Assembly: GCA_023461275.1 (NCBI GenBank)
Contig: JAEYMI010000054.1
Span: 32,578 to 96,577, forward strand
DNA length: 64,000 nt
Reading direction: 5' to 3'
From: Actinomycetes bacterium
GTDB taxonomy: Bacteria; Actinomycetota; Actinomycetes; Mycobacteriales; Mycobacteriaceae
Shown: positions 18,107 to 26,257 of the stretch, piece by piece
Position numbering within the stretch: the stretch's first letter is position 1
Layout of the letters: every line of letters starts with the position of its first letter
Notes under the pieces: model-generated
The model's database searches: none
The model's input: the letters and a program-made list of their open reading frames with translations, nothing else
Told to the model about the DNA's origin: nothing
Translations under genes and position numbers: made by a program

Positions 18107-18144
18107 ACTCAGCTCTGCGCGTGGTACTCAGCTGTGCGCGTGGT
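18107..18144. repeat. 19-bp tandem duplication at the end of the ABC ATPase gene
   Basis: Two head-to-tail 19-base copies (ACTCAGCTSTGCGCGTGGT, 18/19 identical). The inner copy contains the last codons and stop of the minus-strand ATPase gene; the outer copy repeats them in the gap. It looks like a replication-slippage duplication. Confidence 0.85.
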
Positions 18145-18910
18145 AAATGGCTTCGGCGAGTTCGAGTTTGAGTTGCTGGAACTCCGGTGTCGCGATCACC
18201 TCGGGTGAGCGCACCGAATCGTCGGAGTCGCCGGGAAGCTCGATTCGACGGTCGATGGTGACCCGCCCGGGTCGGGCGCTCATCACCAGCACCCTGGTGG
18301 ACAGGAACACCGCCTCCTCGACGGAGTGCGTAACGAAGATGATCGTCTTGCGTTCCCGTCGCCACAGCGTGAGCAACTCGACCTGAAGGCGTTCGCGGGT
18401 CAGCGGATCCAGCGCGCCGTACGGCTCGTCCATCAGGATCACCCGCGGATCGTTGACCAGCACGCGCGCGATCTGCGCTCGCTGCTGCATGCCGCCGGAC
18501 AGCTCGTACGGGCGACGCCCGCCGAAGCCGTCGAGCCCGACCGTCTCGAGCATGGCCGCGGCCTTGGCCTCCCGCTCCTGCTTGCCCATTCCGCGCATCT
18601 TGAGCCCGAATTCGACGTTGCGCGACACCGTGAGCCACGGATACAGCGTCGGCGCCTGGAAGACGACGCCACGCTCGGGCGCCGGTCCGCGGATGTGCTG
18701 GGAACCGATCATCACGGTTCCCTGCGTCGGTTCGATGAAGCCTGCGATGATCTGCAACAGGGTGGTCTTGCCGCAGCCGGAAGGCCCCACCAGGCAGACG
18801 AATTCGCCTGCGTCGATGGTGAGGTCCATCGGCGAGAGCGCGACCACCTCGTCGGACGGGGTGCCATAGGTCTGGCCGACATCGGTAAGGGTCAGTGTGT
18901 CAGAACTCAT
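18128..18910 (-). CDS. ABC transporter ATP-binding protein (TauB/SsuB type)
   Basis: A 260-residue ATPase of the nitrate/sulfonate/taurine importer group. Walker A is VGPSGCGKTTLLQIIAG, the signature is YELSGGMQQRAQIARVL, Walker B is RVILMDEPYGALD, and the switch His is in IIFVTHSVEEAVFLS. The group-typical PTQGTVMIGSQHIRGPAPERG region is present. It overlaps the substrate-binding protein gene by 4 bases and is last in the order reductase, permease, binding protein, ATPase. With TauR-, Toa- and TauE-like neighbours the likely cargo is taurine or another sulfonate; specificity is inference from context. Confidence 0.9.
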   Translation of the reverse strand: MSSDTLTLTDVGQTYGTPSDEVVALSPMDLTIDAGEFVCLVGPSGCGKTTLLQIIAGFIEPTQGTVMIGSQHIRGPAPERGVVFQAPTLYPWLTVSRNVEFGLKMRGMGKQEREAKAAAMLETVGLDGFGGRRPYELSGGMQQRAQIARVLVNDPRVILMDEPYGALDPLTRERLQVELLTLWRRERKTIIFVTHSVEEAVFLSTRVLVMSARPGRVTIDRRIELPGDSDDSVRSPEVIATPEFQQLKLELAEAIYHAHS

Positions 18911-19998
18911 TGTCCGGCAACCTCTCTGATTGCGTTCGGGTAGACGGCGTCGGTGTACACCTGCGGCGCATTGACCGCGTCGATCTCACCTTGTTCTTTG
19001 AGGAAGCTCGCGGTGTCGAACAGTGATCGGGCCAGACCGCCGCCGAACCACCGCGGTTGCGCCTGGTCTTTGGCGGTCAGGTAGATGTACCCCTTGAGCT
19101 GGGTGCGCACCTGATCGGGCGAGACACCGAGCTGACCGGAGATCCGCGCCACGGCCTCCTCGGGATTGTTCTTGATGAGTTCCACCGCCCAGTTCTGGGC
19201 GAGGGTCCACATCCGCATCGCGGCAGGATTCTGCTGCACGAATGCTGTTCGCGCTCCCTCGAGATCGAAAGTGGGACTTCCGGTGTCGGCGGTGTCGGCG
19301 GCGGTCATGATGATGTGTCCGTCGCGGGTCAGTTCCGACAGGGTCGGCTCCCAGATCCAGGCCGCATCGATCTGCTGCCCCTGCCACGCGCCCATGATGG
19401 CGCTGGGCTCGAGGTTGATCACGGTGACATCGCCGGTGATGCCCGCCTTGGTCAGCGCCGCCATCAGGCTCAGGTGCGAGGTGGAACCGAATGGGACACC
19501 GATCTTCTTGCCGCGCAACTGATCAATGGACTTCACCGCCGGGTCACGGACCACCAGCGACTCCGCGCCGCCGATGACGTCCTGAATCCAGACCACCGAG
19601 ACGGGCAGGTTCAGTGGTGCCGATACCGATTTCGCGGCCGGTGCCGAACCGAACAGGCCGAGGTCGAGTGAGTTGGAGCCGAACGCGCGAACCACGTCGG
19701 CACCGGAGGAGAACTGCGTCCAGGCGATCTGCGCCTTGGGCATGCACTTGCCGAGCACGTCGGCGTCCTTGACGATGAGGTCCCCGTTGGGGATCTGCTG
19801 ATAGCCGATCCGGATCGGCCCGGTGATCGAGGCATCCGGGGCGACCGGACATTCCACCGCGGTGATCAGCGATCTGCTCTGTTCGCCGCGGCCGGACTTC
19901 ACGATGCAACCCGACGCCGAGATCGCGACGACCGCCGAGATGGCCATGACGACTGCCGCGCGAACGAGCGTGCGTGGTCGATTCTTGTTGTGGGTCAT
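18907..19998 (-). CDS. ABC transporter substrate-binding lipoprotein (TauA/SsuA type)
   Basis: A 363-residue NMT1/TauA-like periplasmic-type binding protein anchored as a lipoprotein: the signal peptide ends in ISASGC. The mature part has the family start (ITGPIRIGYQQIPNGDLIVK), LGLFGSAPAAKS, VIGGAESLVVRDPAVKSIDQLRGKKIGVP, and AWIWEPTLSELTRDGH. The start at 19998 gives MTHNKNRPRTLVRAAVV and overlaps the permease stop (ATGA); the frame upstream to 20037 lies inside the permease. It would capture the sulfonate outside the membrane. Because the permease has a stop codon, transport by this set may be impaired. Confidence 0.9.
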   Translation of the reverse strand: MTHNKNRPRTLVRAAVVMAISAVVAISASGCIVKSGRGEQSRSLITAVECPVAPDASITGPIRIGYQQIPNGDLIVKDADVLGKCMPKAQIAWTQFSSGADVVRAFGSNSLDLGLFGSAPAAKSVSAPLNLPVSVVWIQDVIGGAESLVVRDPAVKSIDQLRGKKIGVPFGSTSHLSLMAALTKAGITGDVTVINLEPSAIMGAWQGQQIDAAWIWEPTLSELTRDGHIIMTAADTADTGSPTFDLEGARTAFVQQNPAAMRMWTLAQNWAVELIKNNPEEAVARISGQLGVSPDQVRTQLKGYIYLTAKDQAQPRWFGGGLARSLFDTASFLKEQGEIDAVNAPQVYTDAVYPNAIREVAGQ

Positions 19999-20870
19999 GC
20001 TTTTCCCTTCCAGGGTGCCAGCCACAACCCGAGCCACTTGAGGGCGGAGTCGAGCACCAGAGCGGTGATACCGATGACGATGATGCAGGCGATCACCAGC
20101 GGTGTGCGCAGTTGGGTTCCGGCGACGTAGGCCAGGCCGCCGATACCGGGAATACCGTTATTGAGTTCGGCGGCAACAACAGTCGTCCACGCGAACCCGA
20201 CGGCGAGCCGGATGCCGCTGATGATGTCGGGGGCGGTGGCCGGCAGGATCACCCGGCTCACGACCTGCATCCGCGACGCTCCCAGGCTGCGGGCGGCGTT
20301 GAGATAGTCGGTCTTGACGCCGAGGATGCCGGTCATCGTCGCCACCGTGATCGCCGGGAATGCGGCGAGAAACAGCAGCCAGATCTTGGAGGTGTCACCG
20401 ATGCCGAACCACACGATCAGCAGGCTGAAGTAGCCCAACGGTGGAAGTGCCCGAAGGAAATTCAGGTACGGGTCGACCGCGGTGGCGATCGCCTTGGACG
20501 TCCCCATCGCGATGCCGAGCGCGATCCCGGCGACGATGGCCACGGCCACCCCGAGGAAGATCCGCTGCAGACTGGCGATGAGGTGTTCCCACAGGAAGTA
20601 GTTCTGCTCGCCGAGCACTTCGCGCGGCACCCCGGGCGCCACCTGATGCCAGGTGTTGGCCCGTACGAAGGCATCCCAGACCTCCCCGGGACCGGGAAGG
20701 TAGAGCGGTTTGACCAGCCCCGCCTTGGTGATACCTCACCACAACAGCAGGAACACCAGCAGCGCCGTGATCCGAATCCCCCAGTGCCGCGCCGCTTTCG
20801 ACGTCATCAGTTGTGGCCGGGCCGCTTTCGCCGGCACCAGTTGCGGCTGTGCGGCATCCGACGCCGTCAT
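19995..20870 (-). pseudogene. ABC permease (TauC/SsuC type) interrupted by an in-frame TGA
   Basis: A TauC/SsuC-type inner-membrane permease, 291 codons from ATG 20870, with a TGA at 20738-20736 inside the frame. Codons before it read to RITALLVFLLLW, the first membrane helix; the next are GITKAGLVKPLYLPGPGEVW, the conserved periplasmic loop. A single TGG-to-TGA change would explain it. The remaining frame is intact through the EAA loop (NAARSLGASRMQVVSRVILP) to the end. ATG 20870 overlaps the reductase stop as ATGA, so this is clearly the native start. A GTG at 20642 could restart translation but would lack helix 1. A sequencing error is possible. Confidence 0.85.
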
Positions 20871-21643
20871 GCGCTCGCCCGATGGACGCGTTGTGCGCTG
20901 GTCTGCGCGGTGGCCAGCATCAGCATCGAGTCGACGTTCACGTGCGGTGGCCGGGTGGCGACCCAGCAGACCGCGTCGGCGACGTCGTCGGCCGACAGTG
21001 GTGTCAATCCTTCGTACACCGCGGCGGCCTTGGCGGTGTCGCCGCCGAATCGGTTGATCGAGAACTCCGTCTCCACCATGCCCGGATCGATCTCACACAC
21101 CCGGACGGGCTCGCCGAGCAGTTCGAGGCGCAGCACCCGGGTCAGCGCTCGCACAGCATGTTTGGCCGCGTTGTAGCCGCCGCCACCGAGGTAGGGCTCC
21201 ACGGCGGCGATCGAACCGATGGTGACCACTGTCGCGCACGACGACGACCGCAGCAGTGGGAGCAGCGCCCTGGTCACCCGCAGCACGCCGAGCACGTTCA
21301 TGTCGAACATCGCCTGCCAATCGGCGTCGTTGGACCCGGCGATCGAGTCGGTGCCGATCGCGCCACCGGCGTTGTTCACCAGCACGTCGGCCGACGAGAT
21401 CTCGGCGACGAAGTCGGTGACCGAATCAGATTGCGTCACATCGAGATAGCCGACGGACACCACACACTCGGGATGCGCGGTGCGGATCTGGTCGGCGAGA
21501 TCCTTGAGACGATCGACCCGCCTGGCCCCGAGGTGAAGATCGTGGCCCGCGGCGGCCAGCTTGTACGCGGTGGCGGCGCCGATGCCGCTGCTGGCACCGG
21601 TCACCACCGCGGTCGGCCGGCGGGTATCGGACTGGTGTGCCAT
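20867..21643 (-). CDS. Short-chain dehydrogenase/reductase, possible sulfoacetaldehyde reductase (IsfD-like)
   Basis: A 258-residue classical SDR. The NAD(P)-binding TGASSGIGAATAY and following ARR (favouring NADP) are at the N-terminus, NNAGG near residue 90, the catalytic Ser in IGSIAAVEPY and Tyr-Lys in YNAAK. The C-terminal part (EIDPGMVETEFSINRFGGD) is typical of the YdfG/serine dehydrogenase branch, which includes sulfoacetaldehyde reductase IsfD. It heads an operon with TauABC-type genes and is divergent from a class III aminotransferase, so reduction of sulfoacetaldehyde to isethionate is plausible but unproven. Start 21643 gives MAHQSDTRRPTAVVTGAS. Confidence 0.85.
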   Translation of the reverse strand: MAHQSDTRRPTAVVTGASSGIGAATAYKLAAAGHDLHLGARRVDRLKDLADQIRTAHPECVVSVGYLDVTQSDSVTDFVAEISSADVLVNNAGGAIGTDSIAGSNDADWQAMFDMNVLGVLRVTRALLPLLRSSSCATVVTIGSIAAVEPYLGGGGYNAAKHAVRALTRVLRLELLGEPVRVCEIDPGMVETEFSINRFGGDTAKAAAVYEGLTPLSADDVADAVCWVATRPPHVNVDSMLMLATAQTSAQRVHRASA

Positions 21644-21727
21644 CTGTGTTCTCCTTCTCGACGGAACTGATGCACCCAGCCTGACGAGCAACTGGCGCAG
21701 CGAGAAGTGCCACCACACACTCTTTCG

Positions 21728-21737
21728 TGAGGTCCAG
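21728..21737 (-). promoter_or_regulatory. Candidate TauR/MocR half-site
   Basis: The minus strand reads CTGGACCTCA, one base away from CTGGACYTAA, the direct-repeat unit I recall for the MocR-type activator TauR of Rhodobacter. It lies in the 256-base divergent region between the reductase and aminotransferase genes. I do not see a second well-placed copy, so the site is tentative. Confidence 0.35.
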
Positions 21738-21899
21738 ATGTAACCGGAACGCAGTGAATGTGATGGCGATCTCGAGAACACGTGAACTGGCACCATCATT
21801 GCGGCACACTCTGGCCCTTTTGCCTGAGCCACCTCTGATGCGACGGTGGAACCTGACACCGCGAAACCCCGCGAGCAGCAATCAGCAAGGAGACCCATC

Positions 21900-23228
21900 G
21901 TGCCCGCACCCCAGGACCCGCACGCCGCCGACATCTACGCCTCGGATCGAGCTCATGTCTTTCATTCGTGGTCGGCGCAGGCCAACCTCGATCCGCTGGT
22001 AATCACCGGCGCCGAGGGCTGCCATGTGATCGATGGCGACGGAAACCGGTTGCTGGACTTCTCTTCCCAACTGGTCTTCACCAATATCGGCCACCAGCAT
22101 CCCAAGGTGATCGCCGCGATCGCCGAGCAGGCCGCGTCGCTGTGCACGATCGCCCCCGCGCACGCCAACGCCGCCCGGGCGCGGGCCGCCGAGCTCATCG
22201 TCGACGTTGCGCCCGAAGGCTTTACGAAGGTCTTCTTCACCAATGGTGGTGCCGACGCGGTGGAACACGCCATCCGGATGGCGCGCCTGGCCACCGGCCG
22301 CTACAAGACACTGTCTGCTTTCCGCGGCTACCACGGTGCCACCCAGCAGGCGATCAACCTGACCGGCGATCCCCGACGCTGGCCCAACGACTACGGCTCG
22401 TCGGGATCGGTGCACTTCTTCGCGCCGTTCCTGTACCGCAGCCAGTTTCACGCGACGACTGAAGAGCAGGAGTGCGAACGGGCACTCGAGCACCTCACCA
22501 CGCTGATCGAGTTCGAGGGCCCGGAGGCGTTCGCCGCGCTCATCCTGGAATCGGTGCCCGGCACCGCTGGCATCATGCCGCCGCCCCCGGGCTACCTCGC
22601 CGGCGTTCGCGACATCTGCGATCGCTTCGGCATCGTGATGATCCTCGACGAGGTGATGGCGGGATTCGGCCGAACCGGAAAGTGGTTGGCACTGGACCAC
22701 TTCGACGTCACCCCGGACCTGATCACCTTCGCCAAGGGAGTCAACTCCGGGTACGTCCCGATGGGCGGGGTCATCATGACCGAGCGGATCGCCGACGAAT
22801 TCGCCACCCGCCCATACCCCGGCGGACTCACCTACTCGGGTCATCCGCTGGCAGCGGCGGCGGCCGTGGCCACCATCGAGACGATGCATGAGGAGGAGAT
22901 CGTCGAGAACGCGGCAACGATCGGCACCGACGTCCTCGGGCCCGGCCTGCGCGAACTCGCCGAACGCCACCCCATCATCGGCGACGTCCGCGGCCTCGGC
23001 GTCTTCTGGGCCATCGAACTCGTTTCTGATCGCGACACCAAGGAACCACTCGCCCCTTACGGTGGCAGTTCCCCCGAGATGAAGGCCATCGCCGATCGCG
23101 CACAACGTAACGGGCTCTTGATGTTCCAGAACATGAACCGATTCCACCTCACCCCGCCGTGCATCGTCACCGCCGAGGAGACCAAGCAAGCTCTCGCGGT
23201 GCTCGACGACGCACTGTGCGCGGTCTGA
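21900..23228 (+). CDS. Class III aminotransferase, probable taurine aminotransferase (Tpa/Toa type)
   Basis: A 442-residue PLP-dependent transaminase of class III. N-terminal VFHSWSAQANLDP and FTNIGHQHPKV, FTNGGADAVEHAIRMAR, SAFRGYHGATQQAINLTGD, and the PLP lysine in LITFAKGVNSGYVPMGG are all in place, with GGLTYSGHPLA after it. The HVFHSWSAQ-like start is what I associate with taurine:pyruvate or taurine:2-oxoglutarate aminotransferases, which make sulfoacetaldehyde. The GTG at 21900 has AAGGAG 7 bases upstream. It is divergent from the reductase/transporter operon and convergent, 6 bases apart, with the MocR regulator gene. Other omega-amino acids remain possible substrates. Confidence 0.85.
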   Translation: MPAPQDPHAADIYASDRAHVFHSWSAQANLDPLVITGAEGCHVIDGDGNRLLDFSSQLVFTNIGHQHPKVIAAIAEQAASLCTIAPAHANAARARAAELIVDVAPEGFTKVFFTNGGADAVEHAIRMARLATGRYKTLSAFRGYHGATQQAINLTGDPRRWPNDYGSSGSVHFFAPFLYRSQFHATTEEQECERALEHLTTLIEFEGPEAFAALILESVPGTAGIMPPPPGYLAGVRDICDRFGIVMILDEVMAGFGRTGKWLALDHFDVTPDLITFAKGVNSGYVPMGGVIMTERIADEFATRPYPGGLTYSGHPLAAAAAVATIETMHEEEIVENAATIGTDVLGPGLRELAERHPIIGDVRGLGVFWAIELVSDRDTKEPLAPYGGSSPEMKAIADRAQRNGLLMFQNMNRFHLTPPCIVTAEETKQALAVLDDALCAV

Positions 23229-23234
23229 GCACCT

Positions 23235-24737
23235 TCACGGCAGGGCGGCGGCGAGTTCGCGCACCCCGGGCTCGATCTGCTCGGTCCGCAACGAGCTGTA
23301 TCCGAGGCGCAGGTTGCTGTTGCGCCAGGTGCCCGGAAAGTAGTAGCGCGAACCGTCGGCGACCAGTACGCCGCGCTCGCGAGCTCGTAAAGCCCAACGC
23401 TTGCAGTCGATCTCGTCCGGCGCGGTGTACCACAGACTCACCCCGCCGGGCGGGTGGGCTGCCGCGTCGGGTGGTTGTGGCAGGTAACGCGACACCGCCG
23501 CGGTGAGGGTCTCCCAGTTGGTGCGCAGGCGGCGGCGCTGACCGCGCAGCACCTTGTGGTAGTCGCCGGAGGTGATGAAGATGCCCAGCGCGCGCTGCAG
23601 GTGCCCGGCCAGATGCTTGGACCGATGATGACGCTCGATTCGCAACTGCGCGATCACATCCGGATGTCCGACCACGAATCCCAATCGCAGTCCGGCGGCG
23701 AGGAACTTGGAGAACGAGCCGATGTAGAGGACACGACCGGCGGTGTCGATGGCCTTGAGCGCCGGCGTCGGCTGTCCGCGGAACCGGAACTCACTGTCGT
23801 AATCATCCTCCACCACAAAGGAATCGTTGTCCGCCAGCATCTCCATCAGCAGTCGGCGTCTGGGCATGCTGAGGGTGACGTTGGTCGGATGATGGTGGCT
23901 CGGCGTGAGATAGATGGCGTCGAATCTCGGGGCGTCTTCGATGACCGCGCCCCACTGGTCGGTGGCCAGCGGCACCACCGATGCGCCGGCCCGCGAGCAG
24001 ATGTGCCATGCGTCGACGTACCCCGGATTCTCCACCACCACGCGCGACGTCGGCCCCAGCAACACGTCGGCGATCAGTGAGAGTCCTTGTTGCGCACCGG
24101 AGGTGATCAGTACTTCGGCTGGGGTGGCGGCCACGCCACGCGCCGGCAGGATCTCGTCGCACAGCGCGGCGAGCAGCAGCGGGTCGTCGGCATCACCGGC
24201 GTCGCGGACACTGTAGGTCAGGTGCGGATTATGCAGTGCCGCAACCATCGAACGCTGCCAGGCCCGCACCGGAAAAGACCGCAGTTCTGGCTGCGCGGAG
24301 ATGAACGGGTACGGATAATCGGTCCAGTCGGGGTAGGCCGGAGCGCGCGTCACCGGAAGTTGCTGCTGACCCCCACGGTGTCGTTCCAGTCGCGACTGCC
24401 AGTCCATGCCTCGACGATCGCGTCCGCCTGATCGGACGTGTGCCGACCGCGCGGTGGCCGTTCGGCCGGCGATGTCGACCGGATAGAGACCCGACCGCGG
24501 CCGACTCTCCACCACGCCCGCACCGATCAGTTCCTGGTAGGCCAGCGCGACGGTATTCCGCGAAACACCAAGGGATTGAGCGAGATAGCGCGTCGAAGGC
24601 ATCGGCCTGGACTGACCGTAGACACCTCTGGCGAGATGATCCTCGAGCAGTGCACGCACCTGACGGTAGAGCGGGACCGACGACTCGGCGTCCAGCGCGA
24701 GCGGACTGAAGTCCTCCCCTTCGGCCGCGTCGTTCAT
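23235..24737 (-). CDS. MocR-family transcriptional regulator (GntR HTH plus aminotransferase domain)
   Basis: A 500-residue PLP-dependent regulator. Residues about 20-90 are the GntR winged helix (PLYRQVRALLEDHLARGVY, SRNTVALAYQELIGAGVVES). Residues about 140-500 are a class I aminotransferase-like domain: VRDAGDADDPLLLAALCDEI, DDYDSEFRF, and the PLP lysine in YIGSFSKFLAAGLRLG. MocR proteins sense amines bound as aldimines; TauR, the taurine regulator, is of this kind. The start at 24737 gives MNDAAEGEDFSPLAL; longer frames enter the TauE-like gene on the other strand. Likely control: the aminotransferase, the transporter operon and the divergent exporter. Confidence 0.9.
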   Translation of the reverse strand: MNDAAEGEDFSPLALDAESSVPLYRQVRALLEDHLARGVYGQSRPMPSTRYLAQSLGVSRNTVALAYQELIGAGVVESRPRSGLYPVDIAGRTATARSAHVRSGGRDRRGMDWQSRLERHRGGQQQLPVTRAPAYPDWTDYPYPFISAQPELRSFPVRAWQRSMVAALHNPHLTYSVRDAGDADDPLLLAALCDEILPARGVAATPAEVLITSGAQQGLSLIADVLLGPTSRVVVENPGYVDAWHICSRAGASVVPLATDQWGAVIEDAPRFDAIYLTPSHHHPTNVTLSMPRRRLLMEMLADNDSFVVEDDYDSEFRFRGQPTPALKAIDTAGRVLYIGSFSKFLAAGLRLGFVVGHPDVIAQLRIERHHRSKHLAGHLQRALGIFITSGDYHKVLRGQRRRLRTNWETLTAAVSRYLPQPPDAAAHPPGGVSLWYTAPDEIDCKRWALRARERGVLVADGSRYYFPGTWRNSNLRLGYSSLRTEQIEPGVRELAAALP

Positions 24738-24754
24738 CTGGCCCCTACATTTCT

Positions 24755-24771
24755 GCTCCAACTGGAGCTTT
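24755..24771. promoter_or_regulatory. Operator-like palindrome between mocR-like and tauE-like genes
   Basis: GCTCCAACTGGAGC (24755-24768) has perfect 6-bp arms around AC. Overlapping it, CTGGAGCTTT (24762-24771) resembles the TauR unit CTGGACYTAA at 7 of 10 positions. It lies in the short divergent region, 18 bases before the regulator start, a good place for autoregulation. Confidence 0.4.
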
Positions 24772-24842
24772 TCGCATGACAGTGCGCGGGGCCAGTCTAA
24801 AGGGGTGCACTTCTGGCCGCCATTCGTGACCGCCCCCGGCTC

Positions 24843-25544
24843 ATGATCGTCACCGTGATCGCGATACTCGTCGTCGGCGGATTCGTTCAGGGCAGCACCG
24901 GTTCCGGATTCGGTGTCCTCACCGCGCCGGTCCTGCTGCTCATCGCCCCACATCTGGTGCCGGGTCCGCTGCTCTGGCTCGCCGCCGCCGTCTGCGCAGC
25001 AGGTGCGTGGGCCGAACGCGCCCACATCGATCGTGGGTTCGTCGGTCGGGCGGTGCTGGCAGCAATACCCGGAAGCGCAGTCGGATTCGTGGCGCTGCGG
25101 TTCGTTGATCCGGACGTGCTGATGACGGTCATCGCGGTCGTGGTGATGGCGTCGGGGTTTCTCGGGTGTGCCGGCGTCGGCGTCCGGGCCACCGGGCGCA
25201 CTGCCGTCGCAGCCGGATTCTGTTCGGGTGCTTTGAATTACGCGGCCGCACTGCCCGGCCCGGCACTGGCGCTGGCATACCGGACGCCCGATGCCGCGCA
25301 AATGCGTTCGACGCTGTCGACCGTGTTCGCGGTGATGTCGGCGGCCACCGCGTGCGCCGTCATCGTGGTGGGCGGCGGGCACGTCGGCGACATCGCAACC
25401 GCCGCGGCGCTATCGGTCCCGGTCGCGCTGGGGGCGATCGCGGCACGCGCCGTCGCCCATCGACTGACGTCGTCGACGGTTGCCCGCGCCGGGATGGTGC
25501 TGTCGATCGTGGCGGGCGTCGGGCTGCTTATGGCCCACGTGTGA
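24843..25544 (+). CDS. TauE/SafE family membrane exporter
   Basis: A 233-residue integral membrane protein with about eight hydrophobic segments. The start (VIAILVVGGFVQGSTGSGFGVLTAPV) is the usual TauE/SafE (formerly DUF81) half-repeat, and a second one begins at GRTAVAAGFCSGALNYAAAL. Family members export sulfite, sulfoacetate or isethionate. Divergent from the MocR-type regulator and beside the taurine-type genes, it could be the isethionate exporter (IsfE-like) that disposes of the carbon-sulfur skeleton after nitrogen is removed. That role is inference. Its stop is 2 bases from the TetR gene stop on the other strand. Confidence 0.85.
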   Translation: MIVTVIAILVVGGFVQGSTGSGFGVLTAPVLLLIAPHLVPGPLLWLAAAVCAAGAWAERAHIDRGFVGRAVLAAIPGSAVGFVALRFVDPDVLMTVIAVVVMASGFLGCAGVGVRATGRTAVAAGFCSGALNYAAALPGPALALAYRTPDAAQMRSTLSTVFAVMSAATACAVIVVGGGHVGDIATAAALSVPVALGAIAARAVAHRLTSSTVARAGMVLSIVAGVGLLMAHV

Positions 25545-25546
25545 CG

Positions 25547-26248
25547 CTATTGGCCGTCGGATTCGGTATCGGCGCGGGACTCGCTGTAATCCGGGCCGAC
25601 GAGGTGCGGGTTGGCGTCGAGTCGGGTGAGGCCGTTCCAGCATAGGTTCACCAGATGCGCGGCCACCACCTCCTTGGCCGGTTCGCGCACGTCGAGCCAC
25701 CACTGCGCGGTCACCGACACCATGCCGACCAGGGCCTGCGCGTAGAGCGGCGCGAGCGCGGGATCGAATCCACGACGTTCGAAGTCACCGGCGAGGATGT
25801 GCTCGACCTGACTGATCGCGTCGTTGAGCAGACTCGAATAGGTATCGGCCTCACTGCCGCCGGTCGCGCTGTCGCCGCGAACCAGGATCCGGAATCCGTC
25901 GGTCCGTTCCTCCATGTAGGTCAGCAAGGCGAGCGCGACCTGCTGGATCCGGTACAGCGACCGGTTCTTGGTGAGCGAGGACGTCACCATTTCCAGCAGC
26001 GTCTCCATCTCACGGTCGACGACGACTGCGTACAGGCCCTCTTTGCCGCCGAAGTGTTCGTAAACGATGGGTTTGGACACCCCTGCTCGCTGCGCGATCT
26101 CTTCGATGGAGGTGCCCTCGAATCCGCGTTCGGCGAACAGGCCGCGCGCCACCTCGATGAGCTGGAGCCGACGCTGGGCGCCGGTCATCCGGGCCCGTGG
26201 CGCGCGCTTGACCTCCTCGGACCCGTCTGCGGGCCGACTGACTGCCAT
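25547..26248 (-). CDS. TetR family transcriptional regulator
   Basis: A 233-residue TetR-type repressor. The HTH is at about residues 20-65: RRLQLIEVARGLFAERGFEG, then TSIEEIAQRAGVSKPIVYEHFGGKEGLYAVV. The C-terminal ligand domain (TGGSEADTYSSLLNDAISQV) resembles mycobacterial TetR proteins of the Rv1019 kind, and Rv1019 lies next to mfd in M. tuberculosis, though here about 8 kb separates them. The gene starts 9 bases after the kinase-like gene stop, so it may be read from the two-component operon. Targets are unknown. Confidence 0.88.
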   Translation of the reverse strand: MAVSRPADGSEEVKRAPRARMTGAQRRLQLIEVARGLFAERGFEGTSIEEIAQRAGVSKPIVYEHFGGKEGLYAVVVDREMETLLEMVTSSLTKNRSLYRIQQVALALLTYMEERTDGFRILVRGDSATGGSEADTYSSLLNDAISQVEHILAGDFERRGFDPALAPLYAQALVGMVSVTAQWWLDVREPAKEVVAAHLVNLCWNGLTRLDANPHLVGPDYSESRADTESDGQ

Positions 26249-26257
26249 GGATCCACC

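Noticed and set aside
19995..20642. An intact 215-residue permease starting at GTG 20642
   Set aside because: The conserved sequence continues upstream in frame through LPGPGEVW and, beyond a TGA, the first helix to an ATG that overlaps the preceding stop. The short form is probably a truncated product.
24738..25382. A longer MocR protein starting at 25382
   Set aside because: The extra 215 codons lie antisense to the TauE-like gene, are Arg/Gly/His-rich, and precede a normal MocR N-terminus at 24737.
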